The notes under the pieces were generated by a model that ran no database searches, had not been told where the DNA came from, and worked only from the letters and a program-made list of their open reading frames with translations. Both the position numbers and the translations under genes were made by a program. This document shows, in pieces, positions 1 to 5,024 of a stretch of DNA of 6,424 bases. Source of the stretch: Pseudomonadota bacterium (GTDB taxonomy: Bacteria > Pseudomonadota > Gammaproteobacteria > Burkholderiales > Gallionellaceae); contig JAJXTL010000152.1 of NCBI GenBank assembly GCA_021783855.1, forward strand, positions 1-6,424. The letters run 5' to 3'. The first letter of the stretch is position 1, and each line of letters begins with the position of its first letter.

Positions 1-1
1 G

Positions 2-112
2 CCGATGTTCGACCAATCGGGAAGATATACCGGCTACCGTGGCGTCGGCAAGGATGTGACCGACACGCTGCCTGTGCAGCCTGTGTTATCCAGCGCACGG
101 AAGAAGGGATGA
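2..112 (+). CDS. C-terminal end of a PAS-domain signalling protein (partial)
   Basis: Frame 2 is open from the left edge to a TGA at 110-112, giving 36 residues. They begin PMFDQSGRYTGYRGVGKDVT, which matches the last two strands of a PAS domain plus its PAC motif (the F-D-x-x-G-x-x-x-G-Y-R-G-V-G-x-D-V-T pattern). PAS domains sense ligands, redox state or light and pass the signal to an output domain. Here the protein ends only 16 residues after the PAC motif, so any kinase or GGDEF/EAL output domain must lie N-terminal to it, outside the window, or be absent. The rest of the gene and its start are not visible. The family call is firm for this short stretch; the identity of the whole protein is unknown. 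Confidence 0.7.
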   Translation, partial: PMFDQSGRYTGYRGVGKDVTDTLPVQPVLSSARKKG

Positions 113-154
113 GCATTGTCATATGATGCATACATCAAACCGCTACAGGCTCAT

Positions 155-173
155 CTAGCAGACTGTCGGACTT
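155..173 (+). repeat. Left terminal inverted repeat of the MITE-like element
   Basis: This 19-bp arm is the exact reverse complement of 265-283. The match stops cleanly on both sides: position 154 does not pair with 284, nor 174 with 264. This supports defined element ends. Confidence 0.85.
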
Positions 174-264
174 GTCTTGTAACTCATTGATTTCATTAAT
201 GTGCGTATAAATTAAGCAAATATTTAATTCTTAAAAATCAATAGGTTGCATAGAATAAAAATTG

Positions 265-283
265 AAGTCCGACAGTCTGCTAG
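265..283 (-). repeat. Right terminal inverted repeat of the MITE-like element
   Basis: This 19-bp arm mirrors 155-173 without mismatch. It ends 47 bp before the ATG of the downstream PAS gene, so the element occupies the region where that gene's promoter would normally be sought. Confidence 0.85.
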
Positions 284-330
284 CCGTCTTTAAGAATCGC
301 CCGGAATTCATTTCAGGAATAGGCACGATC

Positions 331-882
331 ATGAAACAAATCAACCCGCATGCCGATCAATTAAGGCATAAAGCCGAAGCGCAAGTGAATCGCAAAATAC
401 CGTCATTTGTGCAGCCACTTCCAGGTGAGAACCTGCTGCATGAACTGATGCATGAACTCAGCGTTCAGCAGATCGAACTGGAGATGCAGAACGAAGCATT
501 GCGACAGTCGCAAATTGAACTGGAAATTTCCCGTGACCGCTATGTCGATTTCTATGATTTCGCGCCGGTAGGGTACCTGACGCTTAGCAATGACGCGACG
601 ATCGAAGACATCAATCTTCCCGGCGCCGAACTGCTCGGCGTAGAGCGAAAAAAACTGATGCGCCGCCGCTTCGCCGCTTTCGTTGTACCGGCAGATCAGG
701 ATTCCTGGCACCGTTTTTTTCTTTCCGTGCAAAAAAACGACCGAAAACGCAATTGCAAACTAGCCATCCGGAAAGGCGACGGAACCCTCGTCAACGTCAT
801 GCTGATTTGCCAGCGACTGGAAAAACCGGATGTAAATGCGGTGGTGCGCATCGTGCTGACCGATATCTGCGAACACGAATAA
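331..882 (+). CDS. Stand-alone PAS-domain protein with N-terminal coiled coil (183 aa)
   Basis: The protein has two parts. Residues about 35-70 form an amphipathic, probably coiled-coil helix (HELSVQQIELEMQNEALRQ), like the 'HELQVHQIELEMQNEELR' stretch that precedes PAS domains in many proteobacterial sensor kinases and diguanylate cyclases. Residues about 68-180 form a PAS fold, with YVDFYDFAPVGYLTLSNDAT opening the domain and VVRIVLTDI closing it. The protein then stops, with no kinase, GGDEF, EAL or HTH domain, so it would act by protein-protein contact or is a shortened sensor. No signal peptide or membrane segment is seen, so it is cytoplasmic. The ATG at 331 is preferred over a TTG at 262 because the family starts near here and the TTG lies at the edge of the MITE repeat; an AGGA at 315-318 is a weak, distant ribosome site. 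A 12-bp tandem duplication (437-460) repeats HEL within the coiled coil. Ligand and partner are unknown. Confidence 0.82.
   Translation: MKQINPHADQLRHKAEAQVNRKIPSFVQPLPGENLLHELMHELSVQQIELEMQNEALRQSQIELEISRDRYVDFYDFAPVGYLTLSNDATIEDINLPGAELLGVERKKLMRRRFAAFVVPADQDSWHRFFLSVQKNDRKRNCKLAIRKGDGTLVNVMLICQRLEKPDVNAVVRIVLTDICEHE
437..460 (+). repeat. 12-bp tandem duplication in the PAS gene
   Basis: TGCATGAACTGA (437-448) is followed directly by TGCATGAACTCA (449-460), with one mismatch. It adds four residues and turns the usual single HEL of this coiled-coil motif into HELMHELS. Four residues do not fit a heptad, so the helix register shifts at this point. Confidence 0.7.
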
Positions 883-1016
883 TTGTAAACGGCACGCCGG
901 ACAATAACGCAACAAATCGGGCCGATCTGCATTGTTCAAGCTCTTACGGCCTGCCCTCCAACAGTCAGACGCCATACTGGCCGATTGTGTGCGTTACTAC
1001 GAATTCCAGTTTTAAT

Positions 1017-1025
1017 TGCTATAAT
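1017..1025 (+). promoter_or_regulatory. Extended -10 promoter for the gsp operon
   Basis: TGC followed by a consensus TATAAT (1020-1025) gives a perfect extended -10 element for the housekeeping sigma factor. There is no good -35 at 16-18 bp; the nearest candidate, TTACTA at 994-999, is 20 bp away. Extended -10 promoters often tolerate this. Transcription would start near 1032 and leave an untranslated leader of about 77 nt before gspG. The 883-1108 gap holds no convincing gene. It includes an 11-bp palindrome centred at 921, for which I can give no function. Confidence 0.65.
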
Positions 1026-1095
1026 CAGACTTGTCAGCGAAAATCAACCGTAAACTTTGCATGCAGACGAATCGGCTTTTTTAACTGCAACATAC

Positions 1096-1099
1096 AGGA
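1096..1099 (+). promoter_or_regulatory. Ribosome binding site of gspG
   Basis: AGGA lies 9 nt before the ATG at 1109. The good spacing supports this start, which gives an 11-residue prepilin leader of normal length. Confidence 0.7.
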
Positions 1100-1108
1100 T
1101 CTTAAAGC

Positions 1109-1546
1109 ATGAAAATACCCTCTTTTTCAAAAATTCGCGGCTTTACCCTGATTGAAGTGATGGTCGTCATCGTCATCATTGCCGTGCTCGCCGCGTTGAT
1201 TGTACCCAAGGTAATGAGCCGCCCCGACGAGGCGCGCGTTGCAGCGGCAAGGCAGGACATCGGTGCCATCATGCAGGCGCTTAAACTCTATAAACTGGAT
1301 AACATGCGTTTCCCCACCACCGAACAGGGTTTGCAGGCACTGGTCAAAAAACCTGCCACTGCGCCCGTGCCGGAAAACTGGAAAGGCGACGGTTATCTGG
1401 AAAAATTGCCGAAAGACCCCTGGGGCACTCCTTACCAATACCTGCAACCCGGTCTGCACGGAGAGGTGGATGTAATGAGCTTTGGCGCGAACCGCGAAGC
1501 GGGCGGTGAAGGCAACGATGCGGACATCGGTTCGTGGGAATTATAA
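1109..1546 (+). CDS. gspG: Type II secretion system major pseudopilin GspG
   Basis: GspG polymerises into the inner-membrane-anchored pseudopilus that pushes folded exoproteins through the outer-membrane secretin. The 145-aa precursor has a prepilin leader ending RG11, with cleavage expected before F12 in FTLIEVMVV. E16 is the conserved Glu5 of the mature protein, needed for methylation and assembly, and residues 12-34 form the hydrophobic N-terminal helix. The soluble part shows strong GspG hallmarks: RFPTTEQGLQALVKKP (67-82), LPKDPWGTPYQY (100-111) and the C-terminal GGEGNDADIGSW (132-143). The mature length of 134 residues is typical. The C-terminal loop binds calcium in characterised GspG proteins; here the usual GADG reads GANR, so an Asn (N128) replaces the expected Asp, while D137 and D139 remain. 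It is the first gene of the operon, behind its own promoter. The prepilin peptidase (GspO/PilD) is not in this window. Confidence 0.97.
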   Translation: MKIPSFSKIRGFTLIEVMVVIVIIAVLAALIVPKVMSRPDEARVAAARQDIGAIMQALKLYKLDNMRFPTTEQGLQALVKKPATAPVPENWKGDGYLEKLPKDPWGTPYQYLQPGLHGEVDVMSFGANREAGGEGNDADIGSWEL

Positions 1547-1571
1547 ATTTTCTGCGGAATGAACTTTAAAA

Positions 1572-1577
1572 AAGGAA
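1572..1577 (+). promoter_or_regulatory. Possible ribosome binding site of gspH, poorly spaced
   Basis: AAGGAA is the only purine-rich site in the 44-bp gspG-gspH gap. It lies about 13-14 nt from the ATG at 1591, longer than ideal. The other in-frame ATG, at 1624, has no site at all. This makes 1591 the better start, but not a certain one. Confidence 0.4.
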
Positions 1578-1590
1578 CTGTCTGCAGATT

Positions 1591-2187
1591 ATGCGGATTC
1601 ACGAAGACTTTACGCTATTGCTGATGAATCCGGCGACTCAATCCTTGATCCTGACTTCTCGATCCTCGATCCTCAGTCCTCGATCCTCGACCCTAGATCC
1701 CGAGTCAGGCTTCACCCTCGTCGAACTCATGGTTGTACTGGTGATCATCGGCATCACCCTGGGCATGACCATGCTGCAATTGATGCCTGATAACCGCGCC
1801 GTGCTGCGCCAGGAAACCGAACGTCTGGCGCTGTTGCTGGAAAATGCCGCGCTGGAAGCGCAAGCGAGCGGACAAACGCTGGCCTGGTCAGGCGAGGCGT
1901 CTCATTACCGTTTCTGGAAAAAAAACGAATACAACGACTGGGTGAGCATCGAGAACGACAGGATGTTTCGTCCGCGAGAGCTGCCTGGGGAAATACGCAT
2001 CGGCCAGATTACCGTTGAAAACCAGATAATCAAACCCGGTGACAAGTTATCGATGAGCGCCTACGGCTTTGCGCTGCCGTTTCGCATAAATATCGGCAAT
2101 CAATACGGCAACGCCAGCGTCATCGGCAAAAGCACCGGTGAAGTAAGCGCGTCCATGGACGGCCAGACGGCTAAAACATCCCCATGA
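1591..2187 (+). CDS. gspH: Type II secretion minor pseudopilin GspH with extended leader
   Basis: GspH is a minor pseudopilin thought to link the tip complex (GspI-J-K) to the GspG filament. The prepilin motif is SG40 followed by FTLVELMVVLVIIG, with E45 as the conserved Glu5. The mature part of about 158 residues is a normal size for the family, with a beta-rich soluble domain including GQTLAWSGEASHYRFW (94-109). The leader is odd: about 40 residues if translation starts at 1591, or 29 from the ATG at 1624, against the usual 5-15. Residues 18-38 of the leader are three heptapeptides, SLILTSR, SSILSPR and SSTLDPE, encoded by nine copies of a 7-bp DNA repeat. The leader is removed on the cytoplasmic side of the membrane, so the added residues should not reach the pseudopilus. 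The gene starts 44 bp after gspG and overlaps gspI by 4 bases (ATGA). The call rests on the prepilin motif and operon position, since the soluble domain is poorly conserved in this family. Confidence 0.9.
   Translation: MRIHEDFTLLLMNPATQSLILTSRSSILSPRSSTLDPESGFTLVELMVVLVIIGITLGMTMLQLMPDNRAVLRQETERLALLLENAALEAQASGQTLAWSGEASHYRFWKKNEYNDWVSIENDRMFRPRELPGEIRIGQITVENQIIKPGDKLSMSAYGFALPFRINIGNQYGNASVIGKSTGEVSASMDGQTAKTSP
1641..1703 (+). repeat. Heptanucleotide tandem repeat (ATCCTCG-type), nine units, in the gspH leader
   Basis: Nine successive 7-mers read ATCCTTG, ATCCTGA, CTTCTCG, ATCCTCG, ATCCTCA, GTCCTCG, ATCCTCG, ACCCTAG and ATCCCGA. The total is 63 bp, or 21 codons, which keeps the frame. 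Seven is not a multiple of three, so any forward frame of the pure repeat gives the same cyclic heptapeptide (SSILDPR) without stops. The longest perfect run is 17 nt (1658-1674). The array ends six bases before the codon for the first mature residue. Confidence 0.88.
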
Positions 2188-2567
2188 CGGTACCTCGTTT
2201 GCAAAGCGGCTTTACCCTGCTCGAATCGCTGATCGCCCTGGCAATGCTGGCGATCGCCCTGGCAGCGGTGATGCGCGCAACCAGTGCCGGCACCAACCAT
2301 GTCGATGCCTTGCGCTGGCGACTGATGGCCGACTGGGTGGCGCAAAATCGTCTCGCGCTGCATGCCGGGCGCGGCGACTGGCTGCCGGTCGGTACGCAGC
2401 AAGGAAAAGATACACAGGCGGGAATAGATTTCATCTGGTATGAAAAAATCAGTTCGACCCCCAATCCGGCGTTTCGCCGCATTGACGTTGACGTCGCATC
2501 GACCGCTGCGCCGCAACAGATGTTGCGCCACCTGAGCGGCTACCTGGTGCAATTCCCGCGCCAATGA
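2184..2567 (+). CDS. gspI: Type II secretion minor pseudopilin GspI
   Basis: GspI forms the pseudopilus tip complex with GspJ and GspK and is thought to start its assembly in the inner membrane. The 127-aa precursor has a short, normal 9-residue leader (MTVPRLQSG) and then FTLLESLIALAMLAIALAA, with E14 as the conserved Glu5. The signature after the helix, LRWRLMADWVAQNRLA (43-58), is the A-x-W-V-A-x-N block typical of the family. The ATG overlaps the gspH stop (ATGA at 2184-2187) and has no ribosome site of its own, so translation is probably coupled to gspH. Its leader carries no repeat, unlike those of its neighbours H, J and K. Confidence 0.95.
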   Translation: MTVPRLQSGFTLLESLIALAMLAIALAAVMRATSAGTNHVDALRWRLMADWVAQNRLALHAGRGDWLPVGTQQGKDTQAGIDFIWYEKISSTPNPAFRRIDVDVASTAAPQQMLRHLSGYLVQFPRQ

Positions 2568-3211
2568 CTATCTTTACCACTCCATTGAAACCTCCATCCT
2601 CAATCCTCGATCCTCGATCCTGCCAAACGGGCTTCACCCTGATCGAGTTGCTGGTCTCGCTGATCATTCTGGCGTTGCTGTCAATAGCAGGCTACCGGGG
2701 CCTGGATGCGGTATTGCAATCTCGCGAACGGGTTGCCGCCGAGACGCACAAATGGCAACACCTGACGTTTTTCTTTTCGCGCCTTGAGCTGGACATCGCA
2801 CAGGCTGTACATCGCAGTATTCGCGACTCAAGCGGTCAATTGCAACCTGAATGGCTGGGTCACGCCGTTGTCGTAGGCGAAGACGACGCCGAGCTGATCT
2901 TTACCCGCGCCGGCATGACGGATCAGGGATTCGCCTTGAGATCGCCGCAGCGCATTGCCTATCGTCTGGAACAAGGCAAGATCGTACTGCTGCGCTGGCA
3001 AGCCCTGGATCAGGCGCCATCGATAAGGCCGTTGCGTTATACGCTGCTGGAAGGCGTCAGCGACTTCAAGTTACGCTATCTGGACATCAATGGAAACTGG
3101 CAGTTGCAATGGCCTGTGGCAGTCAACATGCCAGGATTGCCGCAGGCGGCTGAAGTTACGCTGACTCTGTCCAACGGCGACAAACTTACCCGTATTTTCG
3201 CACTGCAATGA
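2564..3211 (+). CDS. gspJ: Type II secretion minor pseudopilin GspJ
   Basis: GspJ is a tip-complex minor pseudopilin that binds GspI and GspK. The 215-aa precursor cleaves after TG23, before FTLIELLVSLIILALLSIAGY; E28 is Glu5. Family blocks are visible: AGYRGLDAVLQSRERV (42-57), FFFSRLELDIAQAV (69-82), the AYRLEQGKIVLLRW stretch (132-145) and LLEGVSDFKLRYLD (161-174). The mature length of 192 residues is typical. The leader, at 23 residues, is longer than usual because residues 12-19 (SSILDPRS) come from the same heptanucleotide repeat found in gspH. The start is fixed by a 4-base ATGA overlap with gspI (2564-2567), with no ribosome site of its own; the stop overlaps gspK in the same way. Confidence 0.95.
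   Translation: MTIFTTPLKPPSSILDPRSCQTGFTLIELLVSLIILALLSIAGYRGLDAVLQSRERVAAETHKWQHLTFFFSRLELDIAQAVHRSIRDSSGQLQPEWLGHAVVVGEDDAELIFTRAGMTDQGFALRSPQRIAYRLEQGKIVLLRWQALDQAPSIRPLRYTLLEGVSDFKLRYLDINGNWQLQWPVAVNMPGLPQAAEVTLTLSNGDKLTRIFALQ
2596..2623 (+). repeat. Heptanucleotide tandem repeat (ATCCTCG-type), four units, in the gspJ leader
   Basis: The units are ATCCTCA, ATCCTCG, ATCCTCG and ATCCTGC. The array shares a 16-nt exact string (CTCGATCCTCGATCCT) with the gspH array about 950 bp upstream. It encodes SSILDPRS and ends nine bases before the codon of the first mature residue. Confidence 0.87.
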
Positions 3212-4275
3212 GGCTGGACAATCCATTAGCGTGTTATTCCCGCGCAGGCGGAAATCCAGCAAGAATAAACGTCCCGCGTAGCGGACAAAACTGCAACGCT
3301 GCCCCGTCTCGCGGGAAACTTTTCAATCATCTGGATTTCCGCCTGCGCGGGAATGACGCTGTTTATCATCGCCAAAACGGTGTTGCGATCATCATGGTTC
3401 TGCTCATCGTGGCGCTGGCGACTGTGCTGGCAACCTATCTGGCGCAGCAACAACAATTGTGGCAACGCCAGGTTGAAAGTCAGTTCGACCGCGCACAGGC
3501 ACGTCGCCTGGGCATTGCGGGCATCGATTGGGCACGGGCTGTGCTGTCTGATGATGCCCGTGCAAACAGCACGGACTACGATGGCGAAATGTGGACACTG
3601 CGCCTGCCTGCGATGCCCGTGGACAACGGCGACGTAATCGGTGTAATCGAGGACAGGCAAGGACTGTTCAATTTGAACAATCTGGTGCGCAATGGACTAA
3701 GCAGTGCACCCGATATTGCGCAATTCCAGCGTCTGCTGAATCTGCTCGGTCTGCCCGGCGAACTGGCGCTTGCCCTGGCCGACTGGATGGACATCGACAG
3801 CGAGGTGCAATATCCGGGCGGCGCCGAAGACGGTTATTACCTGTCTTTGCCGCAGCCTTACCGGACTGCAAATCGCCCCATTGTGGAACTGGGCGAGCTG
3901 TCGCGCGTAAAAGGATTTGACGAGTACAGCATCGAGCGACTGCGGCCCTTCGTCAGCGTACTGCCGCTCTCGTTGCCGATCAATGTCAATTTCGCGCCAG
4001 CCGAAGTGCTGTCGGCCATGATACCCGACCTGAGTTTGTCGGAGGCGCTCGCGCTGGTACAGCAACGTCGCGGCAAGCCATTCAACGATGTGACCGATTT
4101 CAGACAACGCCTGCCCCGAGCCGGCATGCAGATGAATGATATGGACTTTTCCGTCACAACCGAGTTTTTCTGGGTAACCGGACGAGCCCGCATCAATAAT
4201 TCGCAGGTCACTACTCAGGCGCTGTTGCAGCGCACGGTCGCTTGGCCTACAGTCATATGGCAGAGCATACAATGA
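3208..4275 (+). CDS. gspK: Type II secretion minor pseudopilin GspK with 58-residue leader
   Basis: GspK is the large minor pseudopilin that caps the pseudopilus tip. The prepilin site is QNG58 followed by VAIIMVLLIVALATVLATYL. As usual for GspK, the mature Glu5 is missing (M63 here). Family blocks follow: VIEDRQGLFNLNNLV (146-160), the LADWMDID stretch (190-197), and a helix-hairpin-helix-like region, PINVNFAPAEVLSAM then RRGKPFNDVTDF (257-298). The mature protein, 297 residues, is typical. The leader is about four to eight times the normal length because a palindromic dispersed repeat fills residues about 7-51. There is no ATG, GTG or TTG between 3211 and the cleavage site, so the only ordinary start is the ATG at 3208. 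It overlaps the gspJ stop by 4 bases. The stop overlaps the next gene likewise. Confidence 0.94.
   Translation: MRLDNPLACYSRAGGNPARINVPRSGQNCNAAPSRGKLFNHLDFRLRGNDAVYHRQNGVAIIMVLLIVALATVLATYLAQQQQLWQRQVESQFDRAQARRLGIAGIDWARAVLSDDARANSTDYDGEMWTLRLPAMPVDNGDVIGVIEDRQGLFNLNNLVRNGLSSAPDIAQFQRLLNLLGLPGELALALADWMDIDSEVQYPGGAEDGYYLSLPQPYRTANRPIVELGELSRVKGFDEYSIERLRPFVSVLPLSLPINVNFAPAEVLSAMIPDLSLSEALALVQQRRGKPFNDVTDFRQRLPRAGMQMNDMDFSVTTEFFWVTGRARINNSQVTTQALLQRTVAWPTVIWQSIQ
3228..3360. repeat. Palindromic dispersed repeat inserted in the gspK leader
   Basis: A 24-bp arm at 3236-3259, beginning ATTCCCGCGCAGGCGG, is matched exactly by its reverse complement at 3331-3354. Beyond a small mismatch and indel, the outer bases AGCGT (3228-3232) and ACGCT (3356-3360) also pair. 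The 71 bp between the arms contains smaller hairpins, for example GTCCCGCGTAGCGGAC near 3271-3286, and a second CGCGGG copy at 3310-3315. The arm sequence is the common proteobacterial dispersed repeat that reads as 'VIPAQAGIQ' in one frame and resembles the Neisseria dRS3 ends (ATTCCC, 8 bp, GGGAAT). It is open in the gspK frame and adds about 44 codons. Confidence 0.85.
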
Positions 4276-5024
4276 AAAAACACGCTGAAAAAACACCCGC
4301 CATGCATACGCCCATCATGCGCGATGCCGCGCCGCCACGCTATCCGGCAATTGACGCGTTGCGCGGTTTCGCGATTCTGCTGATGATTGCCTATCACTTC
4401 AGTTTTGATCTGAATTATCACGGATGGATACATCAGAATTTTAATAATGCACCTTTCTGGCTGACAGCACGGGCATGCATCGTGTCTTTATTCCTGCTGC
4501 TGGTGGGTATCAGTCTGGTGCTTAATGCACAACGCGCGGATTCAACCACCTTCTGGCGCAGACAAATCCGGCTGCTGGCCGCCTGCCTTGCGGTATCGCT
4601 GGGCAGTTATATGATGTTTCCGCAAAGCTTCATATTCTTTGGCATATTGCATTTTATTCTGTTAGCCAGCCTGCTCGGGCGCATCTTTGTAAAGTTCTAC
4701 TACGCCAATCTGTTGGCATCACTGCTGGTCTTGCTGGCGGGAACAGCCTATTCCAACCCTTTATTCAATACCCCTTGGCTGCAATGGCTGGGTTTTATGA
4801 CCTACAAGCCTTACACCGAAGATTACGTGCCGTTTTTCCCGTGGATGGGCGTGGTGCTGGCAGGCATTTTTCTGGGCAAGTTGATGGTTAAAAACCCCGA
4901 CTGGCTGAAAATCAAGCTGCCAGCTTCGCGGCAGCTGGCGCTGGCCGGTCGTCATAGTCTTGCCATCTATTTACTGCATCAACCTATCCTGCTGGGTATT
5001 TTATTTTTGGTGGCCTCATCTTGA
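4272..5024 (+). CDS. DUF1624/HGSNAT-type membrane acyltransferase-like protein within the gsp operon
   Basis: This 250-aa membrane protein opens with RYPAIDALRGFAILLMIAYH (23-42) and continues FSFDLNYHGW, the N-terminal signature of the DUF1624 (heparan-alpha-glucosaminide N-acetyltransferase catalytic-type) family. It closes with LALAGRHSLAIYLLHQPILL (222-241), the terminal helix pattern shared with other integral-membrane acyltransferases. About six or seven hydrophobic helices can be seen (near 32-48, 64-85, 99-116, 119-140, 145-160, 189-204 and 226-248). Relatives move acyl groups onto sugars across a membrane, but the substrate here is unknown and no catalytic residue can be assigned with certainty. 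The ATG at 4272 is chosen because it gives the ATGA overlap seen at the other operon junctions; TTG 4242 and ATG 4257 lie upstream in frame. It overlaps gspL by 4 bases (TTGA). It is not a core type II secretion component. Confidence 0.85.
   Translation: MKKHAEKTPAMHTPIMRDAAPPRYPAIDALRGFAILLMIAYHFSFDLNYHGWIHQNFNNAPFWLTARACIVSLFLLLVGISLVLNAQRADSTTFWRRQIRLLAACLAVSLGSYMMFPQSFIFFGILHFILLASLLGRIFVKFYYANLLASLLVLLAGTAYSNPLFNTPWLQWLGFMTYKPYTEDYVPFFPWMGVVLAGIFLGKLMVKNPDWLKIKLPASRQLALAGRHSLAIYLLHQPILLGILFLVASS

Larger units (their letters stand above)
155..283. mobile_element. MITE-like palindromic element with 19-bp perfect terminal inverted repeats
   Basis: The sequence CTAGCAGACTGTCGGACTT at 155-173 recurs as its exact reverse complement at 265-283. 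The 91 bp between the arms is very AT-rich (about 23% G+C by hand count), unlike the flanks. Inside are further nested inverted repeats: ATTGATTT at 186-193 with AAATCAAT at 235-242, TTAAG at 212-216 with CTTAA at 230-234, and the palindrome AAATATTT at 218-225. The whole 129-bp unit could therefore fold into a cruciform or long hairpin. Both ends carry CTAG, which is its own reverse complement, so it can be read either as the outermost part of the repeats or as a 4-bp target duplication. There is no room for a transposase, so it would be a non-autonomous element moved by an insertion sequence elsewhere. The parent family is not identified; a 4-bp CTAG target would suit IS5- or IS481-like enzymes, but that is inference. 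Confidence 0.75.

Noticed and set aside
262..330. TTG start at 262 extending the PAS protein by 23 residues
   Set aside because: The extension would be encoded partly by the MITE end and looks unlike the family; the ATG at 331 gives a normal N-terminus.
916..926. 11-bp palindrome ATCGGGCCGAT as an operator
   Set aside because: It is too short, a single copy, and about 90 bp upstream of the -10 element; no regulator family can be tied to it.
980..1080. GCCGATT (980-986) pairing with AATCGGC followed by T6 (1069-1080) as a terminator
   Set aside because: The stem is only 7 bp with a loop of more than 80 nt that contains the promoter; it is not a credible intrinsic terminator.
753..1112. Open frame of 119 codons spanning the PAS gene end and the gap before gspG
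   Set aside because: It overlaps the PAS gene in another frame, has arginine- and cysteine-rich composition typical of shadow frames, and crosses the promoter.
1641..1703. Repeat array considered as CRISPR
   Set aside because: The units are 7 bp in direct tandem with no spacers.
3226..3660. Minus-strand open frame with VIPAQAEIQ-like text
   Set aside because: This is the usual false translation of the palindromic dispersed repeat and lies over gspK.
4242..4271. Upstream TTG (4242) or ATG (4257) as start of the acyltransferase gene
   Set aside because: Both would overlap gspK more deeply, whereas ATG 4272 gives the 4-base overlap used across the operon. ATG 4257 cannot be fully excluded.
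3697..4296. Minus-strand open frame of 199 codons
   Set aside because: It is antisense to well-conserved gspK sequence and shows no recognisable domain.
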